From NCBI RefSeq assembly GCF_008831285.2, contig NC_045148.1, positions 2,482,001-2,546,000 on the forward strand: DNA of 64,000 bases, in the 5' to 3' direction. Position numbers and translations under genes: made by a program. The stretch is from Nymphaea colorata (lineage: Eukaryota > Streptophyta > Magnoliopsida > Nymphaeales > Nymphaeaceae). This document shows, piece after piece, positions 24,701 through 52,555 of the stretch (within the stretch, counting starts at the first letter, position 1; each line of letters opens with the position of its first letter). Under the pieces are notes generated by a model. The model saw only the letters and a program-made list of their open reading frames with translations, had not been told where the DNA came from and did not search any database.

Positions 24701-25561
24701 CGGCTCCAACTCCTCGGTCCTCCCTTCTACGTCGGATCCCTCCTTCCAACTTACGTGGCCGAGCCACACACGAAGAAAGGCAGGTCGGCGTTGCCGCATT
24801 CCGGCTCCAGCCCCCCCTCGTCACTTCCGATGGTACCCTAGGCCACACCCTAGCGATAGGCGGTTGCTACCTCCGGCGCAAGGCAGCAGACGGTTCTCTA
24901 TTTCCGCGCCCCTCTCGCCGGCACTCCCTCAATCGAGCAGCTCTATGCGGATGCACTCCTCAACGGGTCTTCTTGTACCATGAGCTGCAATACCCGGGAC
25001 TTGGTACTCTTCCCGAGGTTCATTATCCGGCATAGCCAAGGTCTCCCTTGGTTGGTATTGAATCTTTCTCCCCCTTGTAACATCCGGGGTGGTAGTTCTT
25101 GCTTTCGAATTAGGATTCATCTAGTTTGCTTTGTTTACTGCTTTAGCTCGGCTTCGGCCTTTGCCCTTGACCGTGGTACCTCGGAGGCGCAAGCGCCAAA
25201 GACACGACCATAGAGGGCGTGACCTTCCTATTTGGGAATGGGCGTGGTTTGTTCGTTAGCTTGTGGTTTGCATGGTTTGTTGAGTGAGTTGTGAGTGTTA
25301 AAATTGTATTGCTCACGATTTGTAAGGCCTCACACCCCTCTAGTCTCTTGTAGTAGGTTTGCCTTAGTTAGGATTTTCGGGATACCCTTACTTGTATTTC
25401 CGTCCTATTGGGTTTTGCGTCGGGGTCCTGTCCGGCCGGGTAGCTCTTTGTTTTAATTTGCTTAGGATTTTTGGTTTTTTGATGGATCCTCAAGTAGGTC
25501 TTGGGAACGTAGGCACTCGATTGGTTCAGACTTTCTAGTCACAATCGGTCGGGTCCTAATA
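21739..25561 (+). repeat. 3' LTR of the Ty3/Gypsy element (3823 bp)
   Basis: Matches 13414-17224 end to end, starting TGTTACG and ending CCTAATA (the final C of the 5' copy's CA end is T here). It carries the same internal blocks and the same minor open frames as the 5' copy. Confidence 0.95.
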
Positions 25562-25566
25562 GCAGC
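25562..25566. other. Target site duplication GCAGC, right
   Basis: Copy of 13409-13413 directly after the 3' LTR; confirms that the element moved in as one unit. Confidence 0.93.
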
Positions 25567-27511
25567 ACCCGAACACCGTTCTTCCTTCAACCGGGAGTTG
25601 ATGCACACGATCATCACGCAGAGATCAACAGCATTGCAATACAAACACATAGATTATCAATAGAAGCTCAATGAGGGAATGTGTCACCAGAATGACAAGA
25701 ATTCCCAAATCTTTGACAGAATTGGGGAGACGGTTGAATGATTTATCGCTGGCAGTAGCATGTCGCTTCTTGAGTCACCGGTGGTGGAGAAATCATCGAG
25801 TTCTCCCTCGACACAACATCAAATGCATTGCAATCACTCAAATTGAATTTGAGGACATCTAGGATTTGGTTCGACTCACCCTTAGCATGTGAGTTGCCGT
25901 AATTCAAGACGCAGGCGTGAATCTATCACCGTGAACCTGTTGTTCTTCCTCGTCGCACTCTGTCACAGTCGATCTTTGTCGACAGCAAGGATTACAGAAA
26001 TGCAAACATTGATTAAGCTCGTTCAAGAATATTGCAATTAAACAGAAAACATTAGAATGAATCACCAGAAGGGATCAGATTCCAATTTCGAAGAGGAATT
26101 GGGTCACATTCACTGAATAGGCGTTAATTCTCCCTCGGACACTCGACTTTCCAACAACAGTTTCATTTCAAGCATAACACGTTGGTTTCTTTTCATAACG
26201 CGATAATCTTTCATCGAATTGATCTTCGACTAATCATATAAGCTCTGTAGGGACAAGGCGAAGGAATTGGAATGTTGGCCAGTCACTAGTATTGCCTCCG
26301 ATGGCTGGAATTTCAAGAACCGCCAGACCATGTCGAGCGAACAGAAACAATGAGTTTTCGATTGAAATTCGTTCAATTGAATCAAGAATTGCATCAGAAT
26401 TAAGTTCAATTTGATCCAATCGACGTTGCCACTCGATTACGAACAGAATTCTCACTATTTTGGCAAAATTAATGCGCAAATTCAATCTGAGATTGAAATT
26501 TACAATCGCTGGAAATGCCAAATGTGTCTGATCATGCCGAAGGCTTCCCCTGCTTGCTAACTTCGATCTTGGTATCAAAATGCATCCAAGAATTGACTAA
26601 AACACAAGGAAATTCAACCTAAATGGACTTTAACATCTTGAGCCAAGATCGTTTGGAAGATTGTCGTCAGATGGGGTTGATCGTCACTAGAATTGCTGGA
26701 GCGATAGTTGGTCTACGCTCTCGCTCGCTGGAATCAACCACTGCCTCTAAAGCACCTATGATCTGATGGAATGCACAGAAGATCGTGATGAAACGCGTCA
26801 TTGGGGATTTTCGTTTGTTCGTTTGTCACCGTTAAATTTAGTTTAGCAGAGTTCCGGTGTTTTCTACCTCTTGGTCTACTGGTGATCAGTTCGTGCGATC
26901 GTCCTGGTTTCTACATCAATTCTTTTGCCGGTGTGGAATGGTTTGCGCCAATCATTGGGTGGTCTTCGTTGTGGAAGTCGCCAGCATCTTGCTAGGAAAG
27001 GGGAATTCTCCATTCCAATTCAATTCGTCCAAAAAACATATGTTTGTCAAACAAGATCTCAACTTATATACTCGCCGAAATAGTGTTAAAGTTTAGCTCG
27101 TGGGGTCAGTCATAGCCATCTCAGTGATACAGAAATGCAAGAAATCAAGAACCGGTTCAATGTTTTAGAAGAAATGAAAGGATCAAGTCGAGTCTTGGCT
27201 CAGCTGGTATTGACCTACACGCAATAGGCTGATCTGAGGCTAATAGACTCAGTCTGGATTGATCTCGCCTATTGGAATCTCGCTGGCTGGAGTGGTGTCG
27301 AACTGCATGCACCCTCTTCGCGTTTGGTGCTAGCCTCCCTTGACGACTTCACTCTCCCCTCGGCAAGGTCCTCAGCCATGGTAGGCTGGGTTCCAAGTAG
27401 GAACGTATCAGGGCCACTCACATGATAGGACACCAACAGTGATTGGAGAGATGAATTGTCTAGCTCGTGCCCTAAGAGCTATACAAATTTTTTGCCCAAC
27501 CGGACAACAAT
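25567..27511. other. No gene seen; possible old LTR-derived sequence
   Basis: Continues the pre-insertion sequence that ends at 13408. No frame has a recognisable product. On the minus strand a TATA-like GAGTATATAAG (about 27064-27074) precedes sequence that may be an LTR leader. Words such as CAGAATT and AATTG recur, but I find no clean repeat unit. Confidence 0.4.
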
Positions 27512-27660
27512 CTTAGTGGTGGGGCCAACTCTGCCGAGGTCCATCGAGGGGTAGACGAGGCGGCTCGGTCGGGCAGCTACCCGCACCGTTACTTTCAAGG
27601 GTAGCTACACATAAGATAGGTTGATACAGGGATCTCGACCAGACAACAGCTCTATCTATG
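27512..27660 (-). repeat. Diverged LTR fragment related to 30903-31141
   Basis: On the plus strand, blocks such as TGGGGCCAACTCTGCCGAGG, CGAGGCGGCTCGGTCG and GATCTCGACCAGACAACAGC match, with many changes, the blocks GGGCCCCACCCTGCCGAGAG, CGAGGCAGCTCGGCCA and TTCCCGACTGGACAACAGC of the LTR fragment at 30903-31141. The order is the same. Orientation follows that fragment (element strand minus). Confidence 0.5.
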
Positions 27661-28180
27661 AACTGTATGTATCGAAAAGTGTGTGTACGGTTCTGTGGGC
27701 TAATCAACCGACTTCATTGAGAAAGATTTTTTTTTTTAATAAAAAGGCCAAGGTGTATAGGGAGATCTTGAATCAACTTCTTGTTCTCATGGTAAATCTC
27801 AGTGTGGAAGATAACACCAGGGATCTCTTTTCATTTGTGGGGACTCAGAATACTGTATGCCCTCCTGGATGGAGGGTCAGAATAAGGAAATGAGGTGATC
27901 CGGATCACGGACTCTATCAAAGAATGTTCAATGTTTAAATCAAGGGTTCCCATCTTAATACCCTACATATCTCATATTTCTTGGTAAAGTATTGTTTTGA
28001 ATAAATCTTGTATCTGTCTAGAATAGTATCAAGGATCTCATCAAAAACTTACAGCAGTTGGCCACACAAGGGCTCAGAGAAAAAATATAGCACAAGTAGT
28101 ATTTTTTCAGCAACATATTTTTTATGAACATAAAGAATGGATTTATGTGTTTATTTAGTTAAAATCTTTTTATACAAATA

Positions 28181-28213
<33 letters not shown>

Positions 28214-30728
28214 ATAGCTGTGTCCAAGTATCCAAGTTTTTCAAAACTATTCTTCTCCCATACCCCTGCAACCAGGGGGTCGTGGGGCCCTAACCCCTCT
28301 CTAAAAAAAAAATTACATAGAAATTTTTAAAAATTTCATTTATCCTATATAAAATTTTTGAAAAATAATATTTTGACCCCTACGAAAATTTTGAAACTAT
28401 AATTCAAAACATTTCTAGCTAGATCAATAGCCATCTCCATGCATTCTTTATTTCTTTTCTTCCATTGCAGGTCTAACCTCATGCTTCAGAAACATGTTTC
28501 TCCTTTAATAACGAAGATGTCAACTGGAGGGCCTAAAGGCCTTCTAAATGGCATTTTCTTTAGCTGACTCGATAACCATTATACCTGAATAAAGAAAATA
28601 ATCAGTACGTAGGGCAGAAGTGTAGCAAGTGCTCTTAACCTGGAGCAATTATGGAGAGTCACGGGCATTCAATCCTTCTTTCTCACACTTGCGCTAACGC
28701 TAGCCATCTGCCATTGTCCCTTCGCTCTCCACAGCCACTTGAGGCTACTTGATTCCTGTCACACCTACCCAAATCATGGATTGCATTTTGTTCCTATGCA
28801 GGGAGCAGTAATCTTTCTAGGGTAATTTGGGATTCTATTTGGTTCAGGATCTGATTGTTACCAATGTAACTATTTTTTGAGCACTAACGTGAATTTATTT
28901 TTTGCCTCTTGGCAGTGCTATGGTCTTTGGTGATGGTTTTTTTGTATGTGTACAGCTCGCTTTGTTATGAATAAGGTCAGGGAGACCCTCTCCCCTCGCA
29001 GGCTTGCACCGGAATTGCAAGTTATGCATTCTTTATTTATGTTCTTCACTTGCATGTCATAATATATATTGAATTGCATGTTATACCTCATTCTACAGGT
29101 CTGTTTTCCATAGACTGAACATTTTTGTATCTCCACCTTTTTTCTCAACCTGTACCTCCAACATATTGAGAGCCCTGCTTTTATTAACTTCAATGAAGTT
29201 ACCAATACCATGACCCTTTGCTAACAGAATTTAGGCTTATGGTTTATTCACTGCCCTAGCTTATTGAAGACAGACCAGCTGTCTCCTCATCCTCAACTAG
29301 AGGTCAGTTCATGTGATCTGCAACCCCACTCTCAGCAAGCACTAGCAGCTAGGAATTCTACCTTCATGCATGAGGTCCAACATAATCGCATGACCATCCC
29401 TGCAACTAAGATTGTTCCAGCATACGCATGCCAAGGAACTGTTCAGCATTAGTAATATATTGCCACTATCTCATGAATATACTTTAAAAAATAAGGCAGA
29501 TTTGGGACAGATTCATAAAACACTTTTTAAAGTGTCCAATAAATGTAACCAATTTTTAGGTTCAGTGCATGAGACAGCAACGTAATTTCAAATTACCCCC
29601 AACGGAACATCCATGCATTTTCGGGCATTGTCAATTGAGCTTCAAGCTTTTTAAAAAGCTAGAATTTCAAGCCAACTTATACCTTCAAAAGCTCATCGAT
29701 TTCACATGGCAGCATCTAATCCCCTCATGTTTGATCCAGATCCTGCAATTTCTTGCAATAATGCAATCACCAGCATCCCTGTAGCCACAAGATACCTCAT
29801 GCCGAGCTTTTACAAATTCTTTCGCAAGAGCATGTATAGTTCCTTTTTTTGACAAGGCAAATCAATTTTCTACACGAAGCTTCATCATTCTAAGACCATA
29901 TCTTTCTGTGGAAAAGAGAGAACACAGGCAGACAAAGAAGTCGGACGGAACATCTGTTACTGAAGAGTTACAAAAGCATACCCATCCTTCGAACTGACTG
30001 GCGAAAGGACCCATTATTCCTAAGAGAGGCTGCCAAGTGCTACAAAAAAGAGTCGTTACTCCGATTGTGTTACAGACCTCCGGCTCTGGGAGATGTAAAA
30101 TCGTCTCCTTCCATTTTCCTCCAAAATCATCAGTTTCAGTGTCACATCAACAGTAACCTCCTTGGTGCAGGACATCTTTTCTCCTCCCACATCTGAATCC
30201 AAACACGGACACATACACGCCTCCTAGAGTGGAGGTCTTGCAGTCGTCACCGTTCAGTAACTCCCCGTTGCTAGGGAGAAAGAGGGTTGACCAAAGAGGG
30301 GGCAAGCCCTACCAGAGCGCTCGTAATTCAGTATTCACTGTTACTCTATCCCGTGCAGTTAATAAACAATAATACATACCCACAGGTCCATGCACATGAA
30401 TAGCCGATGGAGAGAGAGAGAGTTGAGAACTACATTCACATCTTTTGTTCATCAATGATAATTCTTATGAGAAATTGGCAAACCTCTAGGAAGACTCCCA
30501 GTTGACAATCCCAAAAAGGCGATAGAGACAACAGTAACATAAACAACCTCAATTTTCTCTAGAGAATAGTAAAATATTCTAACACAACCAGAAGGTTTAA
30601 TTTGCAGCAGATAGAAATGTCAAAACAAAGCCAACCTCATATTTTTTCCCCTGCTATCCTTTCAGATTTGTGCAGGGGAAAAAAACTCACCAACCCGAGT
30701 AAAATTACTGTTCTCAGAAAACAGAAAA
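27661..30728. other. 3' flank of the isopropylmalate dehydrogenase gene
   Basis: No second gene is visible. The part just below 30729 should be the 3' untranslated region of the minus-strand gene. I see no clear AATAAA signal on the minus strand close to the stop, so the transcript end is open. A (GT)n tract lies near 28181-28215. A C/G-rich block with a paired CCCCTGCAACCAGGGGG lies near 28263-28279 and looks like an old transposon remnant. Confidence 0.4.
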
Positions 30729-46716
<15,988 letters not shown>

Positions 46717-46860
46717 GGAAGAATGGACGAATAAATGGGCGGAGAGAGAGAGGTCGCTTCAACGTTTTTCTTGACCCAAGAAAATTGGCGACGCAAGATG
46801 CAAGGGTCGAAGCTTTGAAGCGCTTGAGGATCAATATAGTAAGAACACTCTCACATGCCC
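46717..46860 (-). promoter_or_regulatory. Likely core promoter and 5' UTR of IPMDH
   Basis: Upstream of the ATG on the minus strand is a pyrimidine patch (CTCTCTCTC, 46743-46751), common near plant start sites. A weak TATA-like ACTATATTGA lies at about 46831-46840, some 120 bp before the ATG. The next 100-200 bp have nothing clearer. This is position-based inference only. Confidence 0.3.
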
Positions 46861-47696
46861 TTCAAAAGAAATGGGCCATTTTTTTAATCTTCCATTGCAA
46901 CAACCTTGTATGTTTCAACTTTCAATGGCATCCCTCTCTTTCTGGTTGGATCCCGTTAGGCAGCACGCCTAAGTGATGCCTTTTGGGTTTTTTTGTCTGT
47001 TATTTTGATCTATATTGCTTTGTACATATGTTTTGACAATAAATAGCATGAGGAAATATAGTTAATAAAAATGAATGTAAAGTTGTTAGAACTCAGCAAT
47101 CAGATTCACATGGGGTAGCTGATTGGGTCAGTGGGTCAGCAAGTTGGCTCGGCAACGGTCATGTCATAGTGTATTTCTAGTGTAGTCTACTGCTTTTCTA
47201 TGCAACATAGAACAACATGATATTCGTTATGATTTCACATAGAACACTTGCTATATATATATACCACCTTATTTTTTGTGCGCCTCTGAATGTTTAGAAA
47301 TTGATGGTGAGAATATATTTTCAAATTTTTGGGCTAGTATGTTTTTATGTCCTTGATAAAAGCTTTTATGAGAGAAACAAAGTAAAACATAATTAAAAAC
47401 TTAAGAATCAAAATGAATTTTTACACGACTTTAAAACAGTTACCAAACTCAGACCATTTCATTCTAAGTCACTGATCCAGTGAATCAGCCGATTCTTGGT
47501 CGAGTTGCCCGAGTTTTGGTGTTGACTTGCTGGGATCCTAACTCGTGGCCTAATGAGAAGACAATTTTTGAAAAAAGTATGCATCCACCAAACGCTGGAT
47601 TTGAATCCCGGATATCTAGTGTGAACCTGTTTGGGCACCTCAAGGGCAACTCTTGCTCTCTTCCCTCTTCGCTTCACTGCATCTTGATAGCATCGA
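46861..47696. other. No gene seen; upstream region of IPMDH
   Basis: AT-rich sequence. Short frames at 47459-47749 on both strands have no recognisable product. Distal promoter elements of IPMDH could lie here, but I can name none. Confidence 0.4.
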
Positions 47697-48157
47697 ATGC
47701 ATCTAGCACCAGGAGTTGCTTCCGCCCCATGGTCGCTTCCTTTCTATGAAATGCAGAGAGGAAGGAGGGATCTCACTCTCTCTCTGTGTAAACCCCTACC
47801 CTCTTCCCTTCTCCCCAAGGCAGCCATGAGGGTTCCTTCTTTGAGGTATCTCGACAGAGACGTAGACTCGTTCTTGCAAGCGGCAGCTCGTCGAATGGAG
47901 TTACCACGACCTCATCCAATCCGTGAATTTAATCCTCCTCATAGACGCTTCGTCAGAGTCCTTCTATGCCAATCCATGTCGCATTGAAGCCTCAATTCGG
48001 TCGTTGTCTACCGCTGAGGGCTGTCACCACAGAAAGAGACTCTCCTAGTCTAAGAAGTATCACACCTTCTGAAGAGTTGGAGCATCTGAATATCCAAATA
48101 GTCTTGTCCATCAATGAATATTATTGTCCTCACTGTAAAAGGGAGCATCACACATGA
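47697..48157 (+). other. Unrecognised short coding-like stretch
   Basis: An open frame with normal amino-acid composition runs 47697-47987. An internal ATG at about 47826 gives MRVPSLRYLDRDVDSFLQAA and a tail with FNPPHRRFVRVLL. A neighbouring frame of the same stretch reads NLILLIDASSESFYANPCRI (about 47928-47987), also protein-like, so one frameshift may separate two halves of an old exon. I do not recognise the family. It could be a gene fragment or chance. Confidence 0.3.
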
Positions 48158-50939
48158 TTTTTTTATGTACTGTTTTGAATAGAGTGGATGCATCAATAAA
48201 CACACCATATTGAAGGTAGAAGTCTAGCATATCAATACATTGAATTTCTCGATTGTTTTGTTATGGCCCATGTCTTGATTCTTTTACACGAACCAAAAGC
48301 TCTTGCAAGTTGCATTCTCTTGGGTTAACAAGAAATTGTTTTTCCATCAAATCATATAGATTCCCCACGTGATCTAAAAGTCATATGATTCTTGAATATT
48401 CATCCAGAATAGATTCTCTCTATCCAAGAAAACTAGAAGGTGCAAGAATGTGGGTTCCACCTCTTTGTCAAAGTATGGATCAATTTTACATGTCTGCATT
48501 TCTAACAAAGGATGGGTCTCAATGATCCTACTCTCTGGTCACCTTGGTGGATTCTATGGACAACATAATTAAAAGGAAAGGTGGTCCTCACTAGAAAGTT
48601 TTCATCTTCATTATTGAAAAGGGATAGACAAACAAGATCACTAGGAGGCCAGGTCAAACAGATAAGTTAGTGAGCAGATCTAGAAGAACAAATATATCTC
48701 ATAGGTGTGGACTTATTGGGTTGACATGATATAGGGTTTGAAAAAATCTATCGAAGTTAACCCAGTGAAGGAGTGATACATGGTTTAACAGACTTGGTAG
48801 AGAAAAACATGGAAAGTGTAGATACTTTGGATAGAGAGGACACTGAGCAACATTTTTTGATAGTCGATGTTCAGTTGAAAAACAATGAAGTCACTATTGC
48901 ACAAATGAGATTGTACATATTGTAGTCTCTATAGGTTAGCTTTATCATGTATTTCTTGGAGAATGCATTAGGCCTCTAACATGACGTGGTATATATAATC
49001 TGACAATCCGCTTTCAAGTTACACCCATATACTTGAACCAAAGTTCAAAGTATGTGGTGTAGACCCTTCCAAGGCCACTAAGGTAGAGGCTCTCCATTCT
49101 TATTGAGCACTTGTAAATATACTTGAACTATGGCTGATTCATCTCACAAAGTGGCCCAGTTGTAGAGCTTGCTCCTAAATTGTGGTTCATAGATAAGCTC
49201 AAGTAGAATGAAGGTCGGGACAAATAAGTGCAAGATATTTTAGAGAACATGATTGCATGCAAAAGTAGTAGTTTTGGCCAGGCTAGGCCTGCGGCCAGCC
49301 AACACAAGCCAGAATAGGCCTGTGGCAGGCCAGCTCGATTTGTTTAGGCCTGCCACTGGCCCTTGGGTGGGCAACCTGCCCCCTGCTGCGGTCAACCATT
49401 CAGTCAACTTATTTTTTAACAGATTTGACCCTCTTAGTGTTTTTAACCTATTTTTAAGCCAATAATCCACTAAGTATGGCTAGCATAAAAAAGCTTAAAC
49501 AAGATTCTTTATACTCTATTTGGCCTGTTATTAGCTTGTAGTGGAATCACAATTACCTGGATTCAGTTCAAACGCAAGTTTAATTCACTTCACTATGGTC
49601 ATTTAGCTCACCCACTTCACTCTAATGTATTTTGAGTTTATTTTTTAACTTAAATTTCCTCAAGTTTCCATCTTCCTCTATCAAGTTCGTGTCGAAATCC
49701 TATTTGTGCTTTTATTGGCTTATTCAGTGAAAATCTCATTTGAAATCCCTCAAAACTCAACTTTTCAGATTAATGTACTTTACTTCTTCACTTCACGTAG
49801 TAGATCTTACAATTTTGGGGCCAGTCATTTTAGAAAAATTGATTATGGAGAAAACTAGACTGAAGTCCAAGTGTCATATTGAGCTCTATTTGAAGTGAAA
49901 CCACCTTACAACTCTATTTTGAGGAGCATAATCAACCAAAGTTGAGCTTTTTGTGGCAGAAACAAAATAGTGATTTGATGCATTATCAAGGGTAACTTGA
50001 GAATTTTTAATATATTTCAACATCAGTGGCCTACTTTCATCTTGAAATCCCAAAATCCATGTTTTTTCACTTAAAAGCTTGAATTTGAACCCAAAAAGGC
50101 AATTTGTCGTAGTGATACTATGTTAAATAAGCCTTGCTAGATCAAGTTGGTTTTGCCCCATTTTATCTTTAAGTTGGTTGATCTACAAGTTGTATAATTC
50201 AAATCTCAATTCTCGATGTAAAATAACAAATACTTACAAAGCTGCCATAACAAGTTTTCTTGAATCAGATGGGACCACCATTGGGATGAGCTTGCTAAAC
50301 CAAATCCCAATGAGCTCGCCAACCAATTGGGTTGAACCCACTTGACCAAAGTGGGTCCCACATTGGCATACCCCTTTATTCCAAAATTTTCAAATCTTGA
50401 TCCTAGATCCCTTTTCTTGTCTGCCTACTACCCATGATCCAATTTTCATCTTTTTTGGATTTTGGATTTCTGATCCATATGCATTGTCTAGTCTACATAT
50501 GTATTTCAAATTCCAAGTCTCATTCTTTATTCCACAATCTAATGTCATTTTCTAGAGCTAGATCTCCTTCAAACCTATATCCACTTTTAGTTGGTCCAGA
50601 TGAACCTCCTATTTTGGATATGGATCTCAATTTCAAATCAAATTTTAGATCTACTTGAGACCAATAATCCCAAAACCATTTCTTGGATTTGGTTCTTTTC
50701 CAACGCATGATCCATGTGTATTTGGTAACCAATATCTATTTCTCATTTTCCTGGTTATTAGACCTTTATATCTAATCCAAGATCTAACCCTATGTCCATA
50801 AGTCCATTCTTATATCAGATTTGGACCTTCATTTTCCTCACTTATCTGCAACCTAGGATCCAAACATTGGACATCTCCTTCTAATTGCCAACCCCCTTTA
50901 AGTCTAATTTAGTTTGAAATCTTAATCAAATTAGGGATC
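48158..50939. other. No gene seen; contains a GGCC-rich imperfect repeat
   Basis: AT-rich, no credible frame. At 49272-49375 AGGCCTGCGGCCAGCC-like words recur three times in both orientations, giving overlapping imperfect palindromes. From about 50400 the sequence takes on the GATCTAAATC/TTTGGAT word pattern of the A/B/C repeats without aligning to them. Confidence 0.4.
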
Positions 50940-51262
50940 TAATATGGTTAGGAGATTAATTAAGATATTTTGGAGTCCTAGCTTAGTTAGAAGACCTACA
51001 TAATTAGTTTAGATAGAGTCCTAGCTTGATGAGGAGTCTTAGATTAATTATGAGCCCTAAGTTATTTTGAACTCCTACGTAGATTAAGAATTAGGTTAGA
51101 TAGAATCCTAGCTTGATTAGGAATCTTAGCTTAATTAGGATTTCGTAAACAAATTAGGAGTTAGTTTATGTAGAGTCCTAGGTAATTAGAGTCCTTAGAC
51201 TATTAGGAGAATAAATTAGTTGAGTATCCTGGTCTGATTGGGAATTTTGTTTAGTTAGGAGT
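50940..51262. repeat. Degenerate short tandem repeat
   Basis: Many variants of TAGCTTGATTAGGAGTCTTA, about 20 bp each, run head to tail between 50940 and 51262 (for example GAGTCCTAGCTTGATGAGGA and AATCCTAGCTTGATTAGGAA). Units are too diverged for exact borders. Confidence 0.6.
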
Positions 51263-52555
51263 CCACATCCCCCTTAGCCTCCTCTCTTCTAAAAAAGCCT
51301 AACAAGAAGGGGTGAAATGGGGATATGTTAGATCTCTCAGCTCTCTCGGGTCTCTAAGGCTTTCATACCATAGGTTTCTCTTTTTTGACATTCCCTTGGT
51401 GGTGAAATGCCTCGCTTTCTTTCCTTGATCATCCCCCCAATGGCATCTCTAAAGCCCATCTCATTTAGGAATTTCTCCCCTTAGCGGTCCCTTGATGGAG
51501 CTCTCTCTTTCTCTCAACTGGCTTGTTTAGAAGCAAGAGCAACCCTTCCGGCTAGCCTCCTTGGACTAAATGTAGCTTTCTTTTCCCATTCATATTTCCA
51601 TTCATGTGTTCCAAGTAGTGGAAAATTTAATTTTCTCATTTTGGCTTATCTTTGTGTTGCATATAATTCACTTTCGTTTAGAGCATGTTGCAGTTTGTCA
51701 TGCAAAAATACTTGGCTTCCAATTCACGTTATAGTTGACATGAACACACAGACACTCATATTCCTTTAGAAATCAAAGGAACTAGGCCCTATTTATATTA
51801 ATGGCCATAGTAATGAAGGTACTTAATCTTTTAGAATGCACCATCATTTCAAAGCATTCATGCTTTCTCAAGTTCCAAACCTCCTTTAATTTCTTTCCAA
51901 TCCATTTTCAAAATCTTATTTTAACCTTGGTTGGGAACATTCTTTGAGGTTCCAAATCACACATCATGTAACTTAGATTGCATTATGCCTGGGCTTAACA
52001 ATGAAAAGGTTTCAAGATAAACATTTCCAAAACTTAGTTCATGTGAATCATTCTTTCAAATCTTTTTCTTTTAAGCCATGTCATGCTTATTCTTTTCTTG
52101 AATTCATAATAGATTTCTAGGATATGTATCTAGATAATAGGAAGCCAAATATTCATACTTTGACTTGGCTACCTTGATAAAGACATCAAGAACTACGTGA
52201 CTCATACAAACAAGAGAGTTCCATCTTCCAGTATTTTTTAGTAATTTTCAAAAATGGTGGTGAGTTTTAATCTTCTTTCCTTTGAAAAGGTTTATATGCA
52301 AAAGATAAAAAGAGCTACATATAAACAAAATGGAAACAGTGATAGAACCTATTTTCTCCTAACTCTCTAAATTTCTAAATTGCATCCTCAATGTCAGCCA
52401 CTTGTGTGCAACTTTGGAATTTTAAATTTGAACCCACCTAGCATTTCATGGCATATAGACATAGATATGGTTTGGCTTCATATTTATTTGCTTGGTATTT
52501 AGGACTGATTGGGGAGGTTCATTCATGATAATCTAGACCTGGATTGCATGCAACC
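51263..52555. other. No gene seen
   Basis: A pyrimidine-rich, leader-like stretch (51285-51540) is followed by AT-rich sequence with no recognisable product on either strand. It may belong to an LTR-type repeat, but no partner copy is visible. Confidence 0.35.

Larger units (their letters stand above)
13414..25561 (+). mobile_element. Near-complete Ty3/Gypsy LTR retrotransposon, 12.1 kb, coding-defective
   Basis: All structural landmarks are present: 5' LTR 13414-17224, primer site from 17227, gag-protease-reverse transcriptase-RNase H-integrase, purine tract before 21739, 3' LTR 21739-25561, and GCAGC on both sides. The domain order PR-RT-RH-INT makes it Ty3/Gypsy. The RT motif FFDDILIYS and [13 protein letters not shown] are like the Reina-type chromovirus group, and a degenerate chromodomain-like tail follows the integrase. 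The LTRs make up 63% of the element, unusually long for that group. Premature stops and two frameshifts mean it cannot make its own proteins. It could still be mobilised in trans, because the cis sites look whole. Confidence 0.95.
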
